A stretch of 43,099 nucleotides of DNA from positions 1 through 43,099 of the forward strand of contig JAWODU010000079.1 in assembly GCA_046483125.1 (NCBI GenBank). The letters run 5' to 3'. Position numbers and translations under genes: made by a program. This document shows, one piece after another, positions 1 to 7,474 of the stretch. A model generated the notes under the pieces. That model had not been told where the DNA came from. It saw nothing but the letters and a program-made list of their open reading frames with translations, and did not search any database. The stretch is from JAWODU01 sp046483125. GTDB taxonomy: Bacteria; Verrucomicrobiota; Kiritimatiellia; UBA8416; JAWODU01. Numbering within the stretch: the first letter of the stretch is position 1; the number at the start of each line of letters is the position of its first letter.

Positions 1-150
1 AATACAGGCGAGGTCTGTGCCGAAACGGTTGCCACCGAGGACTGGACCGGCGCTTCATCCGACAAAAGCCCTTACCGGCCGCTCTTTGCCTGTGAGAAGC
101 CGCATAAACTCTTGAACCGGATCGTTCAGCGGTGGAAAAGTCACTTGTGA
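1..150 (+). CDS. C-terminal fragment of an unrecognised protein
   Basis: The first 49 codons of the window are open in frame 1 and end at a TGA at 148-150. The start lies outside the window. The translated tail is polar and basic near the end (ends in RWKSHL) and matches no family I recognise. With only 49 codons an open frame can occur by chance, so this is a possible gene end rather than a secure one. No terminator hairpin follows it. Confidence 0.3.
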   Translation, partial: NTGEVCAETVATEDWTGASSDKSPYRPLFACEKPHKLLNRIVQRWKSHL

Positions 151-462
151 GGATCATTGTTTTAAAAGGTCGCTTATTTTAGGACTAGTGGACTTGAGGG
201 TCCCGAGAACGACTCCGGTGATTGGTTGGATTCTTGGCGAAATGCGAATCCAGATAAGGGGCAACATGCAAAAGCGTAAAAGGGGAAGCAGGATAGGATT
301 GCAGAATAAGCTAACGGAAACTCAACAAAGCAGACTGACGTTAGTGTGGCGCCTTCCTGGGATGAGAAGGCCGAAGAGTTACGAACTGGCGCCCGATGAT
401 CCGCCGCCCGCGACTGAAACCGTCAATTTATGCATGTGAGGATTATCCAAGGAGTGTAGCAA
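151..462. other. Intergenic stretch, no convincing gene
   Basis: These 312 bases lie between the partial ORF and the Fn3-like gene. A GTG-started open frame of 83 codons (188-439) exists, but its product is arginine/proline-rich, has no recognisable domain and has no good SD, so I do not call it. The only clear signal is the SD AAGGAG (451-456) ahead of the gene starting at 463. I see no obvious promoter or hairpin. It may hold remnants of decayed sequence. Confidence 0.5.
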
Positions 463-1545
463 ATGCATAACAACATTGTGAAGCTGATTTATGTGCTGAT
501 CGCTTTGTTAGTTCCGGCCTTTAACTCTTATGCCGCTGATGTCGCCGAGGTTACGAACGGTGACGGCGCGTCTTGCGTGGGGCATACGGCAGAGCTGCAT
601 GGAAAGGTCGTCAGTACCGGCGGCAATGATCCGCGGGTTATCATTTACTGGGGGCAGAAAGACGGTGGCACCAACGAAGCACAATGGGCGAATTCCGTGA
701 AGCTGGATTCGCAAGGGATTGGTAAGTTTTCCAAACTCATAATGGGGTTGGCAGAAAGGACACGATATTACTACAGATGCGCTGCCGTCAATTCTGCCGG
801 GAAATCATGGGCACAAGCATCAACGAATTTTGTAATCTCGGTTGGATACAGCCCCAAAGAAGTGGAGAAAATGGAACAAGATGCCGAGAAATGGATGTTG
901 CGCGAAATGAAGAAGATGGGGGCAGATGAAAAAGAATTCGTCGAGTTTGCTGAGACTTCTGATCAAATGAAAAGAGGGGTTCGCATCGACACTTGGGAAG
1001 CATGGGTCAAAGAATACCGTGCGGAGATCCTGGACCCACCAGTGGTTTTCAATGTTTCTGATCCTGCTCCCAGTGATGTGACGTCCCCGATAAATGCATT
1101 GCGGTTGCAGTTGCATGCACTGGTCACTAAAGATGTGAGAACGTTACATACATATGCAGATGCGGGCGGCAGGAGAGAGATGAATGACAGAGGGTATTCT
1201 GTGAAGAATCCGGATCCACGGCCCTGGCTGCTTGGAGCGAAGCAAAGTCCAAAGGTCACCGTGCTATGTACAGCAAAAAGGAAATGGCGCGGCAAAGAGT
1301 ATGTTTATGTGTTCAATCGGCGCGAAAGTCTCACATCACCGAAAGACGGCTGGATGTTTTTTGGTGGCGGCGTATTCAAGAAGGTTGGGGATAAATATTT
1401 CTACAGTACCGATCTTGACTATAGCGATTTGGTGGGTGCAAAAGGAGCGCCCGGCGTGGGACATGATATGTTTGGTCGATACAACAAGATGTATGAAAAA
1501 CTGAAAAAGAGCCATTTGCCATCCCATTTCTATACCATTAAATGA
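463..1545 (+). CDS. Secreted protein with fibronectin type III-like domain
   Basis: A 360-residue protein. Residues 1-24 form a typical Sec signal peptide (hydrophobic core VLIALLVPAF, then Ala-rich cleavage region). Residues about 25-125 resemble the Fn3-like modules common in Lentisphaerota/Verrucomicrobiota secreted proteins, with a WGQKDGGT strand and the closing pattern YYYRCAAVNSAGKSW. The middle (about 130-180) is charged and probably helical. The C-terminal half is of unknown fold. The ATG is preceded by AAGGAG. Its stop overlaps the start of the following DUF1573 gene (ATGA), so the two are probably co-translated. Codon use is less GC-rich than in the core genes further right, suggesting an accessory or transferred pair. 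Function is unknown; an extracellular or periplasmic role is inferred from the signal peptide. Confidence 0.8.
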   Translation: MHNNIVKLIYVLIALLVPAFNSYAADVAEVTNGDGASCVGHTAELHGKVVSTGGNDPRVIIYWGQKDGGTNEAQWANSVKLDSQGIGKFSKLIMGLAERTRYYYRCAAVNSAGKSWAQASTNFVISVGYSPKEVEKMEQDAEKWMLREMKKMGADEKEFVEFAETSDQMKRGVRIDTWEAWVKEYRAEILDPPVVFNVSDPAPSDVTSPINALRLQLHALVTKDVRTLHTYADAGGRREMNDRGYSVKNPDPRPWLLGAKQSPKVTVLCTAKRKWRGKEYVYVFNRRESLTSPKDGWMFFGGGVFKKVGDKYFYSTDLDYSDLVGAKGAPGVGHDMFGRYNKMYEKLKKSHLPSHFYTIK

Positions 1546-2318
1546 AACTGTCTTCCTGCGATCCTCATGCCGCAACGATTCCGTCGTTAATAACTGTCTC
1601 CGCAATCTCATTGTTTCTTTTCGCTTTGTCATGGGGCTCCTCGGCGCACGGCAAGGGGGCCCAGACCGGCGCTCCGATAATCGCCTGTGATCATCCGATC
1701 TTTGACTTCGGTCAAGTGACGAATCGGAATCATGTTGAACATGTTTTTGTTTTGAAGAACGCTGGAAGTGCGCCGCTTGAGATCAAGAAGGTACGCGGCT
1801 GCTGTGGAGCATCGACACAACTCGGGCAGCAGAGCATAGCCCCCGGTTCGAATACAACTTTGAATGTAAGACTGTCACTCCGTGGCAGAAACGGAAAGGT
1901 GAAAAAAGTCGTTTATGTCCACACAGACGATCCGAAGAATCCATACTATGGTCTTCGACTGATAGGAACCGTCGAGTCCGATGTTGATGGAGCAGAGGCT
2001 TATGTCAAAAGAACATCCAAGAACCGAGAAACGGCAGCCGCTGTAGTGCTGAGTGATCTGGTAGTTGTGCCGAAAGAAATCTATCTGGAGCCTGACGTTC
2101 ATTTGACACCGGTCACGAAGTATATTGCCATACGCTCAAGGAAGAGAAAGACATTCAGTATCCTGAAAACCAGTCCACCGGAGTCTGAGATAGCAGTCAG
2201 GCTTACAGTGCTTCGCCCTTACTGTTACAAAATCAGACTCAGCAATATTATCCCACACCCACGTCTTGTGGGTAGCCCCTTGGTCCGGGCTACTTCATGG
2301 TTTCAAGGGCGCGTTTGA
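1542..2318 (+). CDS. DUF1573 domain protein, probably 3'-truncated
   Basis: A 258-residue exported protein. Residues about 15-36 are a hydrophobic signal peptide. Residues about 48-145 match the DUF1573 immunoglobulin-like fold: a DFGQV strand, then FVLKNAGSAPLEI, a CCGA turn and the APGS..L.V segment, ending with HTDDPKNP. A second similar domain seems to start near residue 170. It stops abruptly after IRLSNI with no final strands, and the last 25 residues look non-native. The last 29 bases overlap the convergent gene ending at 2290, and two hairpins sit at the junction. I infer that the 3' end has been lost by deletion or rearrangement. The molecular role of DUF1573 is not established. Confidence 0.75.
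   Translation: MKLSSCDPHAATIPSLITVSAISLFLFALSWGSSAHGKGAQTGAPIIACDHPIFDFGQVTNRNHVEHVFVLKNAGSAPLEIKKVRGCCGASTQLGQQSIAPGSNTTLNVRLSLRGRNGKVKKVVYVHTDDPKNPYYGLRLIGTVESDVDGAEAYVKRTSKNRETAAAVVLSDLVVVPKEIYLEPDVHLTPVTKYIAIRSRKRKTFSILKTSPPESEIAVRLTVLRPYCYKIRLSNIIPHPRLVGSPLVRATSWFQGRV
2257..2293. terminator. Overlapping hairpins at convergent gene junction
   Basis: Two perfect inverted repeats overlap between the convergent genes. The first is ACCCAC (2257-2262) with GTGGGT (2268-2273), loop of 5. The second is GTAGCCC (2272-2278) with GGGCTAC (2287-2293), loop of 8, and it covers the stop codon of the minus-strand gene. Neither is followed by a clear T-run on either strand, so intrinsic termination is only a possibility. 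Confidence 0.3.
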
Positions 2319-4176
2319 AAGCGTCCTGTTCCATGAACACGGCGCGGCCGTTCAGGAATACGGCGCATCCGCCTGCGCTTTCGGCGGGGACATCGTGCGC
2401 GAGGATCTTGCCGCCCCTGTCGGCAACGGTGCCGGCAGTCATCCCCACAAGGGATTTGTTGTAGACGTACGGTTTGCCGGTCACGGGAGAAACGAGTACC
2501 GCGGGATCGCCGCGGACGTGGCTTACCAGGTCTTTGAGCGACGGCGGATACCTGCCGTAGTCCGTCATGTACCGGTCGCAGGCCGTGGCAAGAAGCTTGA
2601 GGTCGGCCAGGCTCCGGCGCCGCTTAAGCATGGCGGCGGCAACGCCTGCCAGGTTGTCGAGGTCGTAATCGATCCGGAGAAGAAGACCGTTTTCAGAGGA
2701 AGCCAGGCCTGCGGTCAACTGGCGCGCGTTAAGGTCTTTGCAGAAAAGTGAAGGGTTTAGCACAAGCCAGGCGAGCGCACCGGGGTAACGGTCGGCAAGT
2801 TCCGAAGAAAAACCGGAACGGTTCCCGACCAGGTCGTTAAACTGGATCGAAAACGCCTTGTAGGGCTCGGAGTCGGGCCCGACGAGCACCGTGGCTCCGT
2901 AGAGCGCAAAGTTGAATTCCTCCTCGACGGACCATGTTTTTGCATCGCCCCGGACCACTCCGGCGGCGAGATCGGGCAGAATAGAGGCCATCATCTTTGT
3001 GACGGTGGCTTCGGCGGCGGCGGGACTGCGGGCCTGGGCGACGACACAGAACGCGCGGTCCAGTTGATGAGTCTGTTCGGGAACCCTGGGCATAAGGACT
3101 CCGCCGCCGGCAAGGTGAGCGACAACGTCTTTTTCGATATCGATCGCCAGTTCCTGTTCTATTTCGCGTTCGAATTCGGCGCGCATGTCAGGCTCCTCTT
3201 CAACGGTTCCGAGGTAATCCATGGAGGCGCCTATATGTGTCCAGAGAAGCGACGGGTCCTTGAGGGCGGCAACAACCCCGGCGCCGGTATCGGGAGTGAG
3301 ACATTTGAGCAGTGGCGTCGGCTGTGCTCGAGGCTGAAGGATTTCGGCTGTACGGCTGTGCGGTTCGATATCCGCGGCCAGCACCGCCTGTTCCGCATTC
3401 ACGGTCAGCCGCAGTTGTCTCCACGCCGGAAAGTCAAAGAAGGCGGAGATTACGGAAAACTCGTCCCTGTCGTAACTGCCGATTGTCTGCATGATGGTGT
3501 TAAGGAATCTGCCGCAGTCGAGCTGTGCGCGGGCAATCGCCCCAACGGCGTCTGCAGGAGCGCCCGCGGGATTTTCGGCGAGGGCCTTTGAGCGGAGAAT
3601 GAAAGACTGTACGGACAACAGATCAGTTCCGACGGCTATTCTGCCGTTGTACTCGGTGATCCATATGCTGAAGTCATCGCCGCGAAAACGGTGACACTCG
3701 ACTCCGCGATAGTTGAGCGCCGTGTGCCCGCCGGTATTCTCCCGCAGTGAATCGGCAACGAGATCCGGCAGGAGAGGATTGCCGGGGCGGCGGTCGAAGA
3801 CGGCAAAAAGCCGGACCATTTCGGGATCTTCGCCGAACCCGAGAATCCAGAATCCGATGCGGCGGGTGCCACGGAAGAGCCTGAGGACAAGTTCGGGTTT
3901 GCTGTCGATTTGTCCGGCAATGCTTCGGGAGGCGTGTTTTACTGCGGCGGCCGGGGTGCGGCCGGCGAGTATTGCTTCGCGGAGTTCCGGCAGGCCGTGC
4001 GCAGTACGCCGAAGCTCGTGGAGATTGAGTTCGACGTAGGCGACGGGCCGGGGGCCGACACAGTCGCGAAGAGAGTGAGGGGGCGGCGAGGCGGGCCGGG
4101 GAGATTGAACACCCATTATGAGCATGAGAAGGTACTTGAAGAAAGGGGCGGCGGTTGAGGGTTCGACTATGTGCAT
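2290..4176 (-). CDS. Exported protein of unknown function with GspG-like C-terminal segment
   Basis: 628 residues from the ATG at 4176. I prefer this start over one 41 codons upstream because GGGGAG lies 8 bases before it and a signal peptide follows (about residues 12-30, FFKYLLMLIMGV). The body (about 40-500) has the feel of large PVC 'DUF3352-like' secreted proteins, but I cannot assign it firmly. Near residues 520-600 there is a pseudopilin-like segment with ATACDRYMTDYGRYPPSLKDL followed by a P-x-x-G-x-P-Y-x-Y turn, as in the C-terminal part of GspG-type major pseudopilins. There is no N-terminal pilin methylation motif, so it is not itself a pilin. It is convergent with the DUF1573 gene and divergent from the WD40 gene. 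Function unknown. Confidence 0.75.
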   Translation of the reverse strand: MHIVEPSTAAPFFKYLLMLIMGVQSPRPASPPPHSLRDCVGPRPVAYVELNLHELRRTAHGLPELREAILAGRTPAAAVKHASRSIAGQIDSKPELVLRLFRGTRRIGFWILGFGEDPEMVRLFAVFDRRPGNPLLPDLVADSLRENTGGHTALNYRGVECHRFRGDDFSIWITEYNGRIAVGTDLLSVQSFILRSKALAENPAGAPADAVGAIARAQLDCGRFLNTIMQTIGSYDRDEFSVISAFFDFPAWRQLRLTVNAEQAVLAADIEPHSRTAEILQPRAQPTPLLKCLTPDTGAGVVAALKDPSLLWTHIGASMDYLGTVEEEPDMRAEFEREIEQELAIDIEKDVVAHLAGGGVLMPRVPEQTHQLDRAFCVVAQARSPAAAEATVTKMMASILPDLAAGVVRGDAKTWSVEEEFNFALYGATVLVGPDSEPYKAFSIQFNDLVGNRSGFSSELADRYPGALAWLVLNPSLFCKDLNARQLTAGLASSENGLLLRIDYDLDNLAGVAAAMLKRRRSLADLKLLATACDRYMTDYGRYPPSLKDLVSHVRGDPAVLVSPVTGKPYVYNKSLVGMTAGTVADRGGKILAHDVPAESAGGCAVFLNGRAVFMEQDAFKRALETMK

Positions 4177-4183
4177 TGCGGTA

Positions 4184-4207
4184 CTCCCCGTTTGGTTAGA
4201 CGGGGAG
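4184..4207 (-). promoter_or_regulatory. Hairpin that covers the SD of the minus-strand gene
   Basis: A perfect 8-base inverted repeat, CTCCCCGT (4184-4191) and ACGGGGAG (4200-4207) with an 8-base loop, lies just upstream of the minus-strand ATG at 4176. On the mRNA the 3' arm is the GGGGAG Shine-Dalgarno sequence itself. If transcription starts upstream of 4207, the folded leader would hide the ribosome binding site. This is a structural observation; regulation is inferred. Confidence 0.4.
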
Positions 4208-4341
4208 CATGATAGCGCGGGAGCCGGGGGGTGTTCAATACCGGGTTCTTCGGGCGGTTTTGCCGGTATGATTCGGGGAGATTTGCGTTGCATGGGCACG
4301 GGGGTAAAGGTAGTATTCTCAAGTCCAAAGGAGGGCTAAAG

Positions 4342-5694
4342 ATGAGTGTACATGCACCGTTTCACGCGAAGGATTTTTCTGAGAATGCGCAGAGCTTTCT
4401 GTATGCCTGCGCTTTCTGGGCCGTAGCCGCCGACCAGGAGCTCAACCCGCCGGAGCAGGAGTGGCTTGTGGAGCAGTTCGGCGAGGCGGGGGCGACTAAG
4501 TCGCTGGACCAGTTCGTGGCCCTGGAGAGCAGTGCTTTTTTTGAAGCTTTCGACGGTGCAGCGGCATCGCTTGGGGATGCGGAAAAGCGCAAGATATATC
4601 CCGACCTGGAAGAATGGCTGAGATCGTGCATTACGGCGGACGAGACCAGCGCCGGTTCCGAAGAGACGACAATTATAAAGATCAAGGACCGCCTGTCACT
4701 GGATCACGAAATTGCCGAGTTGAAGAGAAGCGCCGGCAAGACCAGGACGATATCCATAGGCCGCGCCGCGGTACTGGCGGGCACGGACGCGAAAAGCACC
4801 GAAGCGGAAAAGGGACGGCGCAAGCTTACGGGGCACGAGGGGGAGGTGAACGCCGTGCCGATAAGTCCGGACGGTAAGCAGATTGTTTCGGGCTCGGACG
4901 ACGGGACGGTGGTGATGTGGGAGTGGAATTCCGGCAGGAAACTGTGGAGGTCCGAGTTCAGTGAAATGGGCGTTACCGCGGCGGTGTTTTCGCCGGACGG
5001 CCAAAATGTATACGCGGCGGACGGGCTGGGTTTTCTGGCAATGTGGGACGCCGGAAGCGGCGAAAAGAAATGGGGTTTCGAGCTGAAAAGACAGGGAGGC
5101 ATTACCGGAATGGATATTTCGCCGCAGGGCGATTACCTGGTGGTATCCGTGGATATAGGCAGAATAACCGTTCGCGGAATAAAGAATTCCGGTGAAACGC
5201 GAACATTCAGCGAAAAGAAATGGGGATCGGTGCTCGCGGTAAGTTTCAGCTCCGACGGCAAACTGGTTGCTTCGGGAGGTGACGACAATGCAGCCCGGAT
5301 CTGGGACATCAACGGCAAACTCATAAAAAGCCTGGAGGGACACGGTGAAGGCGTGACGAGCGTTCGTTTCAGTCCCGACGGGAAGAGACTGGTGACCGGT
5401 TCAAGGGACAACACTCTGCGTCTCTGGAACGTGGAGACAGGCGAGACGGAGCAGGTTTTCGAAGGGCATAATTTCAGCATCTACGGCGTTGATGTGAGTT
5501 CATGCGGAAAGTACGCGGCATCGGCGTGCTGGGATCACAGTGTTAAGATATGGGACTTGTCTTCGGGTGAAGAGCTTCTTAACATCGAGTCGTTCGACGA
5601 GCGTTTTTCCTGCGTAAGGTTTCACCCGCACGAGACAAGCATCGCCGCCGGCAGTTCCGACAAGTCGGTGTACATCCTGGAACTGGAACTCTGA
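4342..5694 (+). CDS. TerB-like/WD40 repeat protein
   Basis: 450 residues from the ATG at 4342, chosen because AAAGGAGG (4327-4334) lies just upstream. Residues about 10-110 are helical and resemble the TerB (tellurite-resistance/DjlA-like) helical domain, with an AFWAVAADQELNPPEQEW segment typical of TerB helix pairs. A charged linker (about 110-165) leads into about seven WD40 blades (about 165-450). Each carries the V.FSPDGK...SGS.D.T...W pattern, e.g. VRFSPDGKRLVTGSRDNTLRLW. No signal peptide, so probably cytoplasmic. WD40 propellers usually act as protein-binding platforms. The next gene, 64 bases on, encodes a membrane-anchored subtilisin, suggesting the two work together. No enzymatic motif is seen. 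Confidence 0.85.
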   Translation: MSVHAPFHAKDFSENAQSFLYACAFWAVAADQELNPPEQEWLVEQFGEAGATKSLDQFVALESSAFFEAFDGAAASLGDAEKRKIYPDLEEWLRSCITADETSAGSEETTIIKIKDRLSLDHEIAELKRSAGKTRTISIGRAAVLAGTDAKSTEAEKGRRKLTGHEGEVNAVPISPDGKQIVSGSDDGTVVMWEWNSGRKLWRSEFSEMGVTAAVFSPDGQNVYAADGLGFLAMWDAGSGEKKWGFELKRQGGITGMDISPQGDYLVVSVDIGRITVRGIKNSGETRTFSEKKWGSVLAVSFSSDGKLVASGGDDNAARIWDINGKLIKSLEGHGEGVTSVRFSPDGKRLVTGSRDNTLRLWNVETGETEQVFEGHNFSIYGVDVSSCGKYAASACWDHSVKIWDLSSGEELLNIESFDERFSCVRFHPHETSIAAGSSDKSVYILELEL

Positions 5695-5758
5695 ACACTC
5701 CACGGCCTGAAAACGGGAGACGTATGCGATTACGCCGGCGTCCCCGGCATTGTTTTTC

Positions 5759-7471
5759 ATGCACTTCAATAGACACCTGAAAAGGGGAATATGGGTTTGC
5801 GTGGGCGTCATTGCCGCGGCGGCCGTCTGGGCGATTGCGGTAAATTACACCGCGGAACAGAAACGCGCCCGGGCGGTCGCAATTGAAGCTTCAGGACCGG
5901 CGTATGCGGAAGAGGATATTTTGCCGCATTCGGGCGGGAAACCGTCGGGGGGTGCGGGGAGCAAAGGAAGGACTGGGCCGGGAGTACCGACAAAGGCGCG
6001 GGGTGCGGGTGAAAAAGGTGAAGCGGGTTCGAAGGCTTACGCCCGGGATAATCCGGATTTCATACCGGATGAATTGCTTCTCAGCTTTGCAGATTCCGAG
6101 GACAGGGCGCGTTTCATTTCGCGGGCCGAAGACGCCGGCGTGGAGGTGCTCGACAAGTCGGAACTCCGGTTTTCCGTTAGAATCCGTCTGCCTGAAGGCA
6201 TGACGCCGGAAGAGGCGGCCTTACTGGGGCCGGAGCCGCTTGAATGGGGCGCCAATTACTACGTGCTTGTGCCGGAGCCGCCCGGCGGAAACAGGGCAAC
6301 AGACGCAGGGGTGCATACGGCTTTCGGAGCCCATGCTCTCAAGTGGCTCGGGGTAGAGAAGAACGGAGACTGGGGCAAAGGAGTAACCGTGGCAGTGCTC
6401 GATACCGGCGTGAGCGTGGAGGCGGGAATTCCGGCGGAACGTGTTACACGGGTAAAGTTATCCGGCGGTGTAAAAACGGAAGGCGAAAGCTTCACGGGAC
6501 ACGGGACGGCCGTGGCTTCGCTCATTCTCGGAGCCTGGGAGGAAATTGCCGGAATTGCGCCGGCCAGCGACGTACTCAGCATAGAGGTGCTTTCGGACGA
6601 AGGCGTCGGTGACGCCTTTACGGTGGCCAAAGGCATTGTGGAAGCGGTCGAGCGTGGCGCGGACGTGATAAATCTGTGCCTTGGTACTTACGGGGACAAC
6701 TACCTGCTGAAAGAAGCCGTTACCTTGGCATGGAACAGGGGGATACCGGTCGTGGCCGCGGTAGGAAATGACAGCGCAGTGGGAGTCTGTTACCCGGCCG
6801 GGTACGAAAACGTGGTTGGGGTAACGGCCGTGGACGCGGCGAGACGGCATCCATACTTTGCAAATATCGGGGCGGATGTAGACATATCGGCGCCGGGCCT
6901 GGGCCTGCTCGCGGCGTGGACCGGGGATGAAAACACGGACTTTTCCGGTACGTCCGCGGCGGCGCCGCTGGTAAGCGGAATGCTGGCAATGCTTCTGGGT
7001 TCGGAAAAGGTGATGAGCGGCGAGAAGGCTGTTTCCATACTTCTTGCCAATTGCGACGACGCGGGGGCTGGAGGAAGAGACGATGTGTTCGGCGAAGGGG
7101 TTTTGAACGCGCAACGGGTGGTTGAAAGAGACGTCGAAGGCATATACGACGTGGCTGCCGGCGACATGAGAATAGTGAAGGATGAAGATGCCGGAGAATA
7201 CGCGGCGGAGATATGCCTGCAGAACCGCGGCACGGAGAGGGTGGGAAGCGCGGTACTGGAGGTGGAGATCGAAGGTGTCTGGAGGACGGCGCAGTTTTTC
7301 GACATAGAGAAAGGTGAAACGATGACGGCCGCATTTCCCGTGGATATGGCGCTTTACGATGAGAATCGGCCCATGCGGGCGCGTTATCGCGCCGTACTGC
7401 AGAATGAGAAAGATTCAAGGCCGGAAAACAACGCGCGAGACGCGGTGGTACTGGTTCCGGAGGAGCAGTAG
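5759..7471 (+). CDS. Membrane-anchored S8 subtilisin-like serine protease
   Basis: 570 residues from the ATG at 5759; a TTG at 5750 is an alternative and neither has a strong SD. Residues about 10-30 form one hydrophobic segment (IWVCVGVIAAAAVWAIAV), an uncleaved anchor or signal peptide. A Gly/Lys/Pro-rich linker (about 50-95) precedes a prodomain-like region starting PDELLLSF, resembling inhibitor I9-type segments. The catalytic set is complete: Asp215 (VAVLDTGVS), His248 (GHGTAVASL), Asn337 (AVGNDSAVG) and Ser399 (FSGTSAAAP). The C-terminal 110 residues look like a beta-sandwich (CARDB-like). The catalytic domain should lie outside the inner membrane. It follows the WD40 gene and precedes the kinase gene by 3 bases, so it is probably part of one operon. 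The substrate is unknown. Confidence 0.9.
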   Translation: MHFNRHLKRGIWVCVGVIAAAAVWAIAVNYTAEQKRARAVAIEASGPAYAEEDILPHSGGKPSGGAGSKGRTGPGVPTKARGAGEKGEAGSKAYARDNPDFIPDELLLSFADSEDRARFISRAEDAGVEVLDKSELRFSVRIRLPEGMTPEEAALLGPEPLEWGANYYVLVPEPPGGNRATDAGVHTAFGAHALKWLGVEKNGDWGKGVTVAVLDTGVSVEAGIPAERVTRVKLSGGVKTEGESFTGHGTAVASLILGAWEEIAGIAPASDVLSIEVLSDEGVGDAFTVAKGIVEAVERGADVINLCLGTYGDNYLLKEAVTLAWNRGIPVVAAVGNDSAVGVCYPAGYENVVGVTAVDAARRHPYFANIGADVDISAPGLGLLAAWTGDENTDFSGTSAAAPLVSGMLAMLLGSEKVMSGEKAVSILLANCDDAGAGGRDDVFGEGVLNAQRVVERDVEGIYDVAAGDMRIVKDEDAGEYAAEICLQNRGTERVGSAVLEVEIEGVWRTAQFFDIEKGETMTAAFPVDMALYDENRPMRARYRAVLQNEKDSRPENNARDAVVLVPEEQ

Positions 7472-7474
7472 AAA

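Noticed and set aside
188..439. 83-codon GTG-started open frame
   Set aside because: No domain, no good SD and arginine/proline-rich composition; likely chance.
4177..4299. N-terminal extension of the minus-strand secreted protein
   Set aside because: Would bury the signal peptide 41 residues inside; the ATG at 4176 has a clear SD.
5724..5780. 18-codon ATG frame overlapping the protease start
   Set aside because: SD-like GGGAGA is only 3 bases from the ATG and the product is arginine-rich with no known leader pattern; too weak to call as an upstream ORF.
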